Below are positions 1 to 9,177 of a DNA stretch of 64,000 bases, piece after piece. This stretch comes from Clostridioides difficile ATCC 9689 = DSM 1296. GTDB taxonomy: Bacteria > Bacillota > Clostridia > Peptostreptococcales > Peptostreptococcaceae. Position numbers and translations under genes: made by a program. The stretch spans positions 620,001 through 684,000 of the forward strand of contig NZ_CP011968.1 of assembly GCF_001077535.1 (NCBI RefSeq), given 5' to 3'. Positions within the stretch are counted from its first letter, which is position 1, and every line of letters starts with the position of its first letter. The notes under the pieces were generated by a model that made no database searches, was not told the DNA's origin, and was given only the letters and a program-made list of their open reading frames with translations.

Positions 1-101
1 TTTTTATGGCAAGTATAAGAAGGAAAATTGAAAAGAATCCTGCTCAGCCAGAATATATTTTGACTGAGGTTGGGGTAGGTTACCGTATGGCGGATGAATA
101 G
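1..101 (+). CDS. C-terminal end of OmpR/KdpE-type response regulator (partial)
   Basis: Only the last 32 residues lie in the window, read in the frame beginning at base 3 and ending in TAG at 99-101. They contain RRKIEKNP and the closing motif LTEVGVGYRMA. This is the recognition helix and C-terminal hairpin of the OmpR/PhoB winged-helix output domain, and the wording is closest to KdpE-type regulators. The receiver domain and any partner kinase lie to the left, so the signal cannot be named. A hairpin terminator follows at 206-290. The family is confident; the KdpE subfamily is a guess. Confidence 0.8.
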   Translation, partial: FMASIRRKIEKNPAQPEYILTEVGVGYRMADE

Positions 102-205
102 ATACTAAATGATTAGTTGCTGAGTGATTACTAAATGAATATGAGTAATAATCAGATAGAAATTATTTGTTATGTAAGAAAATCTAAGTATTTTAAATCG
201 AATAC

Positions 206-290
206 AAATAGCTATGTATATTTTACAATGAAATGGATAGAGAGTTAGTCTATCTAATCTTGAATTTACATAGCTATTTTATTTTTTTAA
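206..290 (+). terminator. Rho-independent terminator after the response regulator
   Basis: A perfect 13-bp stem pairs 206-218 with 267-279 and is followed by a T-rich tail (TTTTATTTTTTT). The long loop holds a smaller hairpin (GATAG/CTATC). Confidence 0.75.
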
Positions 291-392
291 GAGAATACAA
301 AGTGGATGATGTATTTCTGTAATAGAAAAAGTATCTAATTTTAGACTAATTACTTATGTAATATTAACTTGTAAAGTTAGGATTTGCCTATT

Positions 393-545
393 TCATTTTT
401 TCTTAGTTTTGACTTGTCTTACAGCTATCATTGTAGTTGCAAAAAAACTCAATGTTGCACCAGAAAAAGCTGAGGAATGCCCCATAAATCCAGCAATACA
501 AAAACATATTCCCACTACAAACAACAAGAAACTAAATATTTTCAT
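393..545 (-). CDS. Small hydrophobic membrane protein, about 50 aa
   Basis: The leftward ORF encodes about 50 residues with two hydrophobic stretches (around residues 3-20 and 25-40) and a basic tail, VKTKKK. An upstream in-frame ATG at 581 is possible, but the ATG at 545 has GGGAG seven bases ahead, so I prefer it. I recognise no family. Two short transmembrane helices with a positive C-terminus fit a small inner-membrane protein. It stands alone, facing away from the GGDEF/EAL gene. Its coding status rests on the ribosome binding site and the composition. Confidence 0.55.
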   Translation of the reverse strand: MKIFSFLLFVVGICFCIAGFMGHSSAFSGATLSFFATTMIAVRQVKTKKK

Positions 546-1248
546 AACTATTCTCCCATTAAAATTTAATTTATTAAGCATATTTTATCATATATTAATA
601 ATAAAATCCTCAGTTTTGATGACGTGGAAAAGTATATCATATTTTATGCTTTATTATGTCTTCTTCGTTGATTACTTATTAGACCACACTTTTTAAAGTG
701 TGCTAAGTGTTGTTTTGCAACAAACTCTTAATAACTATATGCTAATAAGTGTAAGGGAAGTAAGTAGAATTGTTAAATATAGCATCTATATGGATAATAT
801 CAATTTAACATTTTTTTTGATATAAAAAAATTGCCCTTTTTGTCTTTTTATATCAGCCTTTGTGATATTATATAATATATCAAAGTAACAATCTAAATAA
901 TTTATTATTGAAGAAATTTTAATATATAATAGTTTTATATTTTTAAATGAATGAAGTATTATCCTCATATATGATTGGAATACTTAATTGAGGTGGAGAT
1001 TTGTCATTTATATGAGAATTAATTGTAAATACATAATAAGATAGTTAATTATAAATATATTAAATTAAGTATTACAAAACTCTATTGTACGATTGACACA
1101 ATAATAATTCTATTTACTAAAAAATAGAACCTCATTAAGGTACTATTTTAAAACATAAAGAAGTATAATATCATTGCCAAATATATAGCAAAATTTTAAA
1201 AGCTTTAAAAATTCAATCTGGAAAATGAATAAAAGGAGATATATATAA
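546..1248. other. Gene-free region upstream of the GGDEF/EAL gene
   Basis: I see no convincing gene here. There is a short inverted repeat at 685-702 (CACAC/GTGTG) and an imperfect hairpin at 1121-1149, AAAATAGAACCT against AGGTACTATTTT, about 100 bases before the next start codon. No known riboswitch motif was recognised in the leader. Confidence 0.5.
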
Positions 1249-4200
1249 ATGGATGTAATAAATTTAATAGATGAGTTGGATGAAATTGTATATGTTTCTT
1301 CTTTAGATACATATGAACTTTTATATATTAATGAAATTGGGAAAAAGGCAATGGGACTTAATGATATATCCCATTTAAAATGTTATAAAGCATTACAGGG
1401 GAAAGATTCTCCCTGCGAATTTTGTACAAACTCTATTTTAAAAGAAGATGAATATTACATATGGGAAAATACGAATACTCGAACAAATAGACATTTTATA
1501 TTAAAGGACAAGTTAATTAAATGGGAGGGCAAACATGCACGATTAGAAATAGCTCTTGATATTACAGAAAAGGAAGATATAAGTAAGTCAATAGCAGAAA
1601 AATTAGAGATAAAGGAGTTATTAGTTGGATGTATTAAACATCTTATAACAGAATCTAATTTTTCTGATGCTGTAAATCTTGTATTAACCAATATTGGTAA
1701 ATTTCATAAAGCTGATAGAGCATATGTTTTTGAAGTATCAGAAGATAGAACAAAAGTAACTAATACATATGAATGGTGCAATGAAGGTGTTGATGAACAA
1801 AAACAGGCACTAACAAATCTTGATATTAATGAATTAAAGAATTGGTTTTTATTATTCGAACAAAAAGGTTTTGTAATAATTGATGATATAGAAAATATAA
1901 AAGAAGAACAGCCAATAGAATATGAAATTTTAAAACCTCAAAAAATTGAAAGTTTAATGACATCTTCACTAAAACAAGATGATAAAGTAGTAGGGTTTAT
2001 TGGAGTTGATAATCCACATAAAGCTGTTGGAGATACCTCTCTTTTGACATCCCTATCTTATTTTTTATTAACTGAGATGAAAAAAAGAAAAGTAGAAAAT
2101 AAATTAAATTATATGAGCTACTATGACTTCTTGACTGGTGCATATAATAGAAATAAATATATTAAGTATATAGATAATTTTCAAAAAGGAAAAGTTAAAT
2201 CCATAGGAGTTGTATTTGTAGATATAAATGGGTTAAAAGATATTAATGATAACTTTGGACATGCTAATGGCGATTCTGCTATTGTGTCAGCATGTGTAAT
2301 AATAAAAAAATACTTTCATTCTTATAATGTTTACCGTATTGGAGGAGATGAGTTTGTTGTATTATGTGAAGATATATCAAAACAACTATTTGAAGAATTA
2401 GTGAGTTGGTTAAGTGAAGAATTTAAGGATGAGATGATATATAGTGTAGCAGTGGGCAGTATTTGGAGTGACGATAATATTGATATACATAAGCTAATTA
2501 AAGTTGCTGATGAGAGAATGTACCAAGATAAGAAGAGGTATTATAATAAGAACAAACTTAGAAATAATGAAATGAAAGTAATTAGTGACTTAGCTGATTC
2601 GACGAATAATATTTTATTTAAACATAAAGAGTTAGTTGATAAGGTTTATTTTGATGATTTAATGATAAAAGGGTATTCTAAAGCTTATGAAAAATTAGCT
2701 TATAATACATATGATATAATTTTATCTATTTGCATTGATACGAATTTAATTACTCCAATTTATCAATCAGAGAGCAATATTTTTAGTTTTCCTATAAAGG
2801 AAAATCTTGAAAAAACTTTTTCATACATAAAAAAATATTTAATTCATCCTGATGATATAATATTATTTAATGATAACCACCTTCTAAAATCTCTTGATAG
2901 TCTTAATAATAGCAAGCAAGACGATTTAGAACTAAATTTTGAGTATAGACGTTTAGGAATAGATAAAAAGTACTATTGGGCATTAATTTATATGTTAAAG
3001 ATTAGTAGTAAAAATAAGTTAGGTGAGAAACAAACACATATTTTAGTTGCTATAAAAAATATAGATTATCTTATGCAACTACATAAAAACCAAAAAGATA
3101 CATTAACAGGACTATACAATTATGAAAGTTTTTGTGAACAAATAAGTTTAATGCTTAAAAGATATCCTGACAAGCGTTATGCAATTATAATGATGGATAT
3201 AGATAAGTTCAAGGTAATTAATGACATTTATGGAGTTAGAGGAGGAGATAAAGCTTTAATATATGTTGCAGAGTTGATTCAAAAAAACATTGGTTCTAAT
3301 GGTATATGTTGTCGTATGTATGCAGATGTATTTTGCATTTTTTATGAGAGTTACTCTGATAGAGATATTCATAAGGTAATTTATAAGATTAAAAATAGCT
3401 TAAATAGAAAAAAATTTGAATATATGTTAGTACCATGTTTTGGGGTTTATAGAATTTTGGATAATCATATTCCAATTACAAATGCGTGTGAAATGGCAGG
3501 ATATGCTCACAAAAAAGTAAAGAAACAAAGTATCAATAACTATATATTTTATGATGATACTATAAGAAATGATGCACTTGAAGAAAAACAGATGGAAAGG
3601 GAAATGGAATACGCACTTGAAAATGGGCAATTCCATGTATATTTACAACCTAAGTATAATCTTAATGCAAATAAAATTGTTGGTGCAGAAGCATTGGTTA
3701 GATGGGTTCATCCAGAAAAAGGTATAATACCTCCAATTAAATTTATTTCACTATTTGAGAAGAATGGGTTTATTATCAGATTAGATATGTATGTATGGGA
3801 ACAAGTATGTTCTTTGATTAGAAAATGGATAGATTTAGGTGAAGAGCCAGTTCCTATCTCTGTAAATGTATCAAGATTACATTTGCATAATCCACATTTT
3901 AAAGAAATTGTTTTAAGTTTAATAAATAAATATAGTATACCAAAATCTTTTTTAGAATTAGAGCTTACAGAAAGTTTATTTATTAAAAATATAAAATTAT
4001 TTACTAAGATAATAGCCGACCTTAGAATGGATGGTATTGTTTTAAATATGGATGACTTTGGTTCAGCATATTCTTCATTAAATATGTTAAAAAATATTAA
4101 TATTGATACATTAAAGATAGATTGTGGTTTCTTTAATGAGGAAGGAATCACAGACAGAGAAAAAATAGTTTTAAAGCACACTATAGCCATGGCAAAAGAT

Positions 4201-4347
4201 TTAGATATGGATGTAGTGGCAGAAGGTGTAGAGACAAAAGAACAAGCTGAATTTTTAGTGAGTTTAGATTGTGTGGTAATTCAAGGTTATTATTATTGTA
4301 AGCCTATTCCAAGTGCTGATTTTGAGAAGTTACTTTATCAAAAATAA
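1249..4347 (+). CDS. Multidomain c-di-GMP protein: PAS-like, GAF, GGDEF, degenerate GGDEF, EAL
   Basis: The protein has 1032 residues, no transmembrane segment, and the start is preceded by AAGGAG. Domains in order: a PAS-like region (about 1-105), a GAF-like region (about 120-275), an intact GGDEF domain with RIGGDEF at 364-369, a PAS-like linker (about 470-610), a second cyclase fold whose signature has decayed to YADVF (about 691-695), and an EAL domain from about 785. The EAL domain keeps AEALVRW, VNVS, ELTES, DDFGSAYSSL, LKID, AEGVET and QGYYY, so phosphodiesterase activity is likely. The first GGDEF domain could make c-di-GMP and lacks an RxxD inhibitory site five residues ahead. The second cannot be catalytic and may bind GTP as a regulator. 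Net direction cannot be read from sequence. Its place and layout match my memory of C. difficile 630 CD0522. Confidence 0.93.
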   Translation: MDVINLIDELDEIVYVSSLDTYELLYINEIGKKAMGLNDISHLKCYKALQGKDSPCEFCTNSILKEDEYYIWENTNTRTNRHFILKDKLIKWEGKHARLEIALDITEKEDISKSIAEKLEIKELLVGCIKHLITESNFSDAVNLVLTNIGKFHKADRAYVFEVSEDRTKVTNTYEWCNEGVDEQKQALTNLDINELKNWFLLFEQKGFVIIDDIENIKEEQPIEYEILKPQKIESLMTSSLKQDDKVVGFIGVDNPHKAVGDTSLLTSLSYFLLTEMKKRKVENKLNYMSYYDFLTGAYNRNKYIKYIDNFQKGKVKSIGVVFVDINGLKDINDNFGHANGDSAIVSACVIIKKYFHSYNVYRIGGDEFVVLCEDISKQLFEELVSWLSEEFKDEMIYSVAVGSIWSDDNIDIHKLIKVADERMYQDKKRYYNKNKLRNNEMKVISDLADSTNNILFKHKELVDKVYFDDLMIKGYSKAYEKLAYNTYDIILSICIDTNLITPIYQSESNIFSFPIKENLEKTFSYIKKYLIHPDDIILFNDNHLLKSLDSLNNSKQDDLELNFEYRRLGIDKKYYWALIYMLKISSKNKLGEKQTHILVAIKNIDYLMQLHKNQKDTLTGLYNYESFCEQISLMLKRYPDKRYAIIMMDIDKFKVINDIYGVRGGDKALIYVAELIQKNIGSNGICCRMYADVFCIFYESYSDRDIHKVIYKIKNSLNRKKFEYMLVPCFGVYRILDNHIPITNACEMAGYAHKKVKKQSINNYIFYDDTIRNDALEEKQMEREMEYALENGQFHVYLQPKYNLNANKIVGAEALVRWVHPEKGIIPPIKFISLFEKNGFIIRLDMYVWEQVCSLIRKWIDLGEEPVPISVNVSRLHLHNPHFKEIVLSLINKYSIPKSFLELELTESLFIKNIKLFTKIIADLRMDGIVLNMDDFGSAYSSLNMLKNINIDTLKIDCGFFNEEGITDREKIVLKHTIAMAKDLDMDVVAEGVETKEQAEFLVSLDCVVIQGYYYCKPIPSADFEKLLYQK

Positions 4348-4354
4348 GCTAATT

Positions 4355-4394
4355 ATTCCATTCTAAATGCAGATAGGATGGAGTAGTTCAAAAT
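4355..4394 (+). repeat. Stem-loop with TGGAGTAGTTCAAAAT tail, copy 1
   Basis: The stem pairs 4355-4364 with 4375-4384 and is followed by a 16-base string (4379-4394) that recurs exactly at 44674-44689 behind another stem-loop. It lies just after the GGDEF/EAL stop codon. There is no T tract, so it is a poor intrinsic terminator. Confidence 0.5.
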
Positions 4395-4469
4395 AATTAA
4401 ATAGAAGTAGAAAATAGTGAGGATATAATTTTTAAAAAGTATAATATTTATGGATTAGGAGCGAAGTTT

Positions 4470-5756
4470 ATGATAGTGGGTATTATAGGTCCTTCAGACT
4501 CTGGGTTTAAGATAAAGGATGATTTAAAACAGATAGACAGTGATTTAAAGACTAAAATATATGTAAGAGAAAAAGTAGTAGATACAATAGAAGTTATTTC
4601 TAAATGTGAAGACGAATGTGATGCTATTATATTTACAGGATGTGCAGTTTATGAATTTATAAAATCTAAGTATGAGATAAGTAAGCCACATTCATTTGTA
4701 CCGAGAAGTGGGACGAGTATAATGAAGGCATTTTGGGCAATAAAAAGTGCAAATATAAAATTAGATAAATTCAGTATAGATGTAGTTGATAGATATGTTG
4801 TGGAAGATGCACTTAAAGAATTTGATATTAAAGCAACGAGTGTATTTTGTAATCCATTTTCTTTGGAAGTAGGAGAGTCTGAACTTGTAGAATGGCATAT
4901 AAAATTATTTGAAGAAAATAAGACGGATATAATGTTAACTGGTTTTGGTGCAGTATATAATGAATTAAAAGAAAGAGGCTATCCTGTATTTCGTTTACAA
5001 GCTACTATACAATTAATCAAAGAAAGTTATGACAAGGTAAAGAGTGAATATGCTCTAAGTAAGGCAAGATTTTCTCAAATTGCTGTTGAAATATTGAGTT
5101 TAATAGATTATAAAGAGAAGATAGATAACTATTATTCTGACATGATAAAAAAATCAGATATGGATAAGCTTGTAGTAAACTATGTAAGAAGCATTCAAGG
5201 TTCCTTATTTTTACTTGGAAGAAATGATTATGTTGTATTTGTTCATAAAGGGGTAGCTGATAATGAGTATAATTATGATAAGCTATTCAATCTAAAGAGA
5301 GAGATAAAAGACATGGGCTTTTCTCTTAGTATAGGAATTGGTACTGGAGTAACTGCGTATCAGGCTGAAAATAATGCACATAAAGCATTAAGACACTCCA
5401 TAGATTCAAAAGAAATTGGTATATATTTGGTAGATGAAGATGAAAACATAAGAGGACCTTTAGCTTCCGAAAATGAATTAAATTATTCTTTGATGCTATC
5501 TGATGAAAAGGTAATCGAAATATCTAAAAAGACTGGAATGAGTTGTGAGTCAGTTGCAAAAATTATTGCTATAAATGAGAATAGAAAAAGTAAGATTTAT
5601 GATTCAAAAGAGTTAGCAGAGTATCTAAATGTAAGTGAAAGAAGTGCAAGACGTATATTAAATAAAATAGTAAATGCAGGTTTAGGTCGAATATGTGCAA
5701 AAGAGACTAGTATTGGTGGAGGAAGACCAAAAAATATTACTGAAATACTGTTTTAA
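4470..5756 (+). CDS. Transcriptional regulator with sensor region, GGDEF-like fold and C-terminal winged HTH
   Basis: The protein has 428 residues and the start has GGAGCG ahead of it. The first 190 residues look like an alpha/beta ligand-binding region (IIGPSDSG, IIFTGCAVYEF, MLTGFGAVYNEL). Residues about 205-335 resemble the degenerate GGDEF-like fold found in CdaR/PucR-type regulators (FSLSIGIGTGVTAYQAENNA), without a catalytic signature. The last 55 residues form a winged helix-turn-helix (LAEYLNVSERSARRILNKI, then GGGRPKNI). It converges on a peptidase/AbgT-carrier pair transcribed towards it. Control of that pair is a reasonable inference, not something the sequence proves. I do not recognise a named homologue. 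Confidence 0.75.
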   Translation: MIVGIIGPSDSGFKIKDDLKQIDSDLKTKIYVREKVVDTIEVISKCEDECDAIIFTGCAVYEFIKSKYEISKPHSFVPRSGTSIMKAFWAIKSANIKLDKFSIDVVDRYVVEDALKEFDIKATSVFCNPFSLEVGESELVEWHIKLFEENKTDIMLTGFGAVYNELKERGYPVFRLQATIQLIKESYDKVKSEYALSKARFSQIAVEILSLIDYKEKIDNYYSDMIKKSDMDKLVVNYVRSIQGSLFLLGRNDYVVFVHKGVADNEYNYDKLFNLKREIKDMGFSLSIGIGTGVTAYQAENNAHKALRHSIDSKEIGIYLVDEDENIRGPLASENELNYSLMLSDEKVIEISKKTGMSCESVAKIIAINENRKSKIYDSKELAEYLNVSERSARRILNKIVNAGLGRICAKETSIGGGRPKNITEILF

Positions 5757-5799
5757 GATATTTTATAAAACTGTATAAATCATTATATTGTATAAAATT

Positions 5800-6040
5800 C
5801 TACAACAAATTACTATATAAAGTATTAAAGCTTATTATGAAAAAAATTAGAACAAATAATTATGTAAAATACTAGAATAAATTATTAATATAAAATACTA
5901 GAGCCTATTATTAAAAATGCTAGAATAAATTATTATGCAAAATATTGAAGCTTATTATGAAAAATGTTAGAACAAATTACTATATAAAATATCAAAGCTT
6001 ATTATGAAAAATGTTAAAACAAATTATTATATAAAATACT
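5800..6040. repeat. Intergenic degenerate tandem repeat, period about 47 bp
   Basis: Roughly five diverged copies of a unit containing AAGCTTATTATGAAAAATG and AACAAATTA follow one another. Two neighbouring AAGCTT sites sit 47 bases apart (5948 and 5995). The unit is stop-rich in all frames and lies between two convergent genes. No gene is seen in this gap. Confidence 0.75.
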
Positions 6041-6112
6041 AAAACCTATGTAAAACAACTCTAATATATAACTTATAAAGTTGAAGATACATAGGTTTTT
6101 ATTTTTATAATT
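6041..6112. terminator. Bidirectional terminator between convergent genes
   Basis: AAAACCTATGTA at 6041-6052 pairs with TACATAGGTTTT at about 6088-6099. A T-rich tail follows on the plus strand and an A-rich flank precedes, so it can serve both convergent genes. Confidence 0.75.
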
Positions 6113-6133
6113 TAAAGAGTTCTATTATGATAT

Positions 6134-7240
6134 TTATAATTTAATCATATGATAAACTATTTTGGCAGTATCATATAATTCGTCTATATTTACATATTCA
6201 TTAACTGTGTGTACATCATACATACCTAGACTTAATATAGCACAATTATATCCAAGATTAGCTAATATATTTGCGTCACTTCCACCACCAATTACCATTG
6301 GATTTGGAACAATACCAACTTGTCTTATTGCTTCTTCACTTAACTTGAAAACGTGACTATCTCTACTAAGTTCAAAACTAGGGTAAGACATATTATGTTC
6401 AAAAGTATAAGTAGTATTAAATTTAGATGCAGCATCCTTACAACATTTTTCCATATGATTAAGCTCATACTCTAAAGTTTCAGGTATATGAGACCTAATT
6501 TCAGCAGTCAATGTAACCTTATCAGTTACTATGTTTGTAGCTCCACCACCTTCTATTTTACCTATATTTGAAGTAGTCAATGAATCTATTCTGCCTATGT
6601 GCATGTTGCTTATTGCATGAGAGGCTACTAATATAGCATTTAACCCTTTTTCAGGTTCTATACCAGCATGTGCTTTCTTTCCATGAAAAGAGATTTTTAT
6701 AGATTGTTGAGCAGGAGCTTTGTATGCTATCGAACCAATAGCTCCACCAGAATCTAAAATCACCATATCTTTACAAGGCAAGTTGTCAGGATTAAAGTTT
6801 TTGACACCATGCATACCAGCTTCCTCACAGATTGTAAAACAAAGATAAATATCTCTATGTGGTATTTTTTCTGTAATAACATGTTCTAAAGCTTCAAGTA
6901 TAGCAGCTATTCCAGCTTTATCATCTGCACCAAGTGTAGTAGTTCCATCACTTCTAACTACATTACCATCTAGTATTGGTTTTACACCTAAACAAGGTTG
7001 AACTTGGTCCATGTGTGCACATAAACAAAGTGGTCTACTTCCTTCTTCACCTTTTATATAGGCAATGACATTACCTGTATTGCCACCATATTTTTCACCT
7101 GCATCATCTATAATGGCGTCTATATTTCTTTCTTTTAAGTAGTTTACCAACCACTTAGACATTTCTAATTCTTGATTAGATGGGCTATCAATTCTAACCA
7201 TATCCATAAAATTATTTATAAGTCTATTTTTATCTAACAT
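6134..7240 (-). CDS. M20-family metallopeptidase, PepT-like
   Basis: A cytosolic dinuclear zinc peptidase of 368 residues, close in length to PepT-like tripeptidases. Visible metal-site motifs are LCAHMDQV with the conserved HxD, TLGADDKAG with the bridging Asp, and the catalytic glutamate pair in TICEEAGMHG. A dimerisation-domain region with HAGIEPEKGLNA follows. The start is supported by AAAGGAG. It is the second gene of a leftward pair with the AbgT-type carrier (34-base gap), which suggests import of a peptide or amidated amino acid followed by hydrolysis. The true substrate is unknown. PepT-like is more likely than succinyl-diaminopimelate desuccinylase because of the GADDKAG wording. 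Confidence 0.88.
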   Translation of the reverse strand: MLDKNRLINNFMDMVRIDSPSNQELEMSKWLVNYLKERNIDAIIDDAGEKYGGNTGNVIAYIKGEEGSRPLCLCAHMDQVQPCLGVKPILDGNVVRSDGTTTLGADDKAGIAAILEALEHVITEKIPHRDIYLCFTICEEAGMHGVKNFNPDNLPCKDMVILDSGGAIGSIAYKAPAQQSIKISFHGKKAHAGIEPEKGLNAILVASHAISNMHIGRIDSLTTSNIGKIEGGGATNIVTDKVTLTAEIRSHIPETLEYELNHMEKCCKDAASKFNTTYTFEHNMSYPSFELSRDSHVFKLSEEAIRQVGIVPNPMVIGGGSDANILANLGYNCAILSLGMYDVHTVNEYVNIDELYDTAKIVYHMIKL

Positions 7241-7274
7241 AAATTATTTCTCCTTTTAGAAAGATTTAAATAAA

Positions 7275-8816
7275 TTACATGCTATATGAAGGAAGTATTC
7301 CAGGTCCTAGTGGAATATTAAATACCATAAACAATATTAGTAGTATAGTCCACACTATTAAGAATGATATAGAGTATGGTATCATATTAGCAATTACAGT
7401 ACCCATACCAGCATCTTTATCGTATTTTCTTGTGAATGCTAGTATAATAGGGAAGTACGGAAATAATGGGCTAAGTGGATTTGTTATACAATCACCTATA
7501 CGATAAGCCATCTGAGTAAGTGCTGGATTGTATCCAACCATCATAAACATTGGTACAAATATAGGTGCAAGAATAGCCCACTTTGCAGATGCACTACCTA
7601 TAAATAAATTTATAAAACATGATAATATAATAAATCCTATCAACAATAAAGGTCCATTTATTCCTGCTGATTTTAAAAATTCTCCGCCCTTTACAGCTAG
7701 TATCAGACCTAAATTACTATTTGTGAATAATTGCAAAAATTGTGAAGCAGCAAATGCTAGTATTATATATCCACCCATATCACTCATTGCACTAGCCATT
7801 ATAGAGACTACATCCTTATCCTTCTTTATTTTACCTATAGTTTTTCCGTATACAACACCAGGTATGAAAAATGCTAGTGCTATTATAGGTACCATACCTT
7901 TCATAAGAGGAGCATTGTTTGATAGTAAATCTCCTGTTTCTGGGTCAGCTAAGAATGGTTTTTTACCGATTACACTAAGAGCTACTATAATAGCCACATA
8001 TATTAATATACTTATACCAGCTTTTTTAAGCCCTTTCTTTTCTACATCACTAAGACTTCCATCAACATCTAGTTCTGCATTTCCTTCATATTTACCAAAT
8101 CTAGGAGCTACAATTTTTTCTGTTACCCATGTTGCCAAAAGTATTAGAACAAAAGTTGATGCTATCATAAAAAATAAGTTCATTGTTGCATTGGCTTGAA
8201 ATCCAGAATCAATCATTTGAGCTGCTGGAACTGTAAAACTTGCAGCAAGTATATCATTGACACTTATCATAATGTTTGCGGCAAATCCTAGACAGACTGC
8301 TGCATATCCAGAAAATAAACCTATAAGTGGATGTCTACCAACACCAAGATATACAAGTGCAGCTAATGGTGGAAATAATATTGTACCTGCATCTGAAGCT
8401 ATATTGGCAAGCATACCTATAGTCATTACAACAAGAGTTACTCTTGTTTCAGGAATCTTGCTTACTGATGCTTTGATTGTTGCTGTCATAAGTCCTGTTT
8501 TGTCACATACACCAGCACCTATCATAGTTACTAGAACTAGACCCAAAGGAGCAAACCCTTGGAAATTGCTGACTATGTTTCCTAAAAGAATTTGAAGCTG
8601 TTCTACAGTCAATAAATTTACAGCGGTTATAGTTTCTCCAGTACCAGGATGAACTACTGATATACCCATAGAACCAACTAGACTAGATAGTATAAGTAAA
8701 AGTACACATAACCCTAAAAATATTGTAACTGGGTCTGGTAGTTTATTACCAACAGTTTCTATTCTGTTTAATGTCCTGTCAAAAAAGTTTTTCTTCTTAA
8801 CTACGTTATCATTCAT
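7275..8816 (-). CDS. AbgT-family transporter
   Basis: An integral membrane protein of 513 residues with about 11-13 hydrophobic segments. Its N-terminal wording, RIETVGNKLPDPVTIF, is typical of the AbgT family (p-aminobenzoyl-glutamate importers and related drug exporters). Further family features are SDAGTILFPPLAA and the C-terminal DCITNPLSPLFPYFP region. The start has GGGAGGATATT ahead of it. It is transcribed leftward with the M20 peptidase from a good sigma-A promoter at 8929-8957. The pairing resembles abgT with abgA/abgB, but the hydrolase here is PepT-like, so the cargo may be a peptide and not p-aminobenzoyl-glutamate. Confidence 0.9.
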   Translation of the reverse strand: MNDNVVKKKNFFDRTLNRIETVGNKLPDPVTIFLGLCVLLLILSSLVGSMGISVVHPGTGETITAVNLLTVEQLQILLGNIVSNFQGFAPLGLVLVTMIGAGVCDKTGLMTATIKASVSKIPETRVTLVVMTIGMLANIASDAGTILFPPLAALVYLGVGRHPLIGLFSGYAAVCLGFAANIMISVNDILAASFTVPAAQMIDSGFQANATMNLFFMIASTFVLILLATWVTEKIVAPRFGKYEGNAELDVDGSLSDVEKKGLKKAGISILIYVAIIVALSVIGKKPFLADPETGDLLSNNAPLMKGMVPIIALAFFIPGVVYGKTIGKIKKDKDVVSIMASAMSDMGGYIILAFAASQFLQLFTNSNLGLILAVKGGEFLKSAGINGPLLLIGFIILSCFINLFIGSASAKWAILAPIFVPMFMMVGYNPALTQMAYRIGDCITNPLSPLFPYFPIILAFTRKYDKDAGMGTVIANMIPYSISFLIVWTILLILFMVFNIPLGPGILPSYSM

Positions 8817-8928
8817 AATATCCTCCCTAATGTTTAAAAATATAATTAAAAAATAAGTATTGTGGTTAATCTTACAATATAAATTCTGCTTGTCGATTTA
8901 AGACGTGTCCACAATATGTCCTAAAAAA

Positions 8929-8957
8929 AGTATAAAATAAACTTTTTCCTGTGTCAA
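8929..8957 (-). promoter_or_regulatory. Sigma-A promoter of the AbgT carrier-peptidase operon
   Basis: Read on the minus strand, TTGACA (8957-8952) is separated by exactly 17 bases from TATACT (8934-8929). The start codon is about 110 bases downstream. Apart from this and the adjacent dyad, the 8817-9177 gap holds nothing I can identify. Confidence 0.75.
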
Positions 8958-8960
8958 TGC

Positions 8961-8975
8961 AGTTTTCTGAATTTT
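8961..8975. promoter_or_regulatory. Possible CodY-type site beside the AbgT promoter
   Basis: AGTTTTCTGAATTTT differs at three positions from the known CodY box AATTTTCWGAAAATT and sits directly upstream of the -35 element. CodY control of a peptide-uptake operon would make sense, but AT-rich DNA yields such matches by chance. Confidence 0.35.
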
Positions 8976-9177
8976 CTGGTTGAGTGGTGTTAGTTAAATA
9001 TGCTTTAAGTAGATTAATGACGAATTTTATCTAATGTATTTAAATAACATATGCACTTTAAAATTAATTTTAAAACAAAATTTTATGAAAAGCTAGTGGA
9101 AGATTAAGTTATTAAAATAAGTAGCGTAGTAAAGTGTTAGATTTTTTAATTAATCAAAGAAATTTACTTTGTATTTT

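Noticed and set aside
409-696. Rightward ORF opposite the small membrane protein
   Set aside because: It has no ribosome binding site, and its reading overlaps the better-supported leftward gene at 393-545.
685-702. Terminator CACACTTTTTAAAGTGTG
   Set aside because: The stem is short with no T tract after it, and no gene ends immediately before it.
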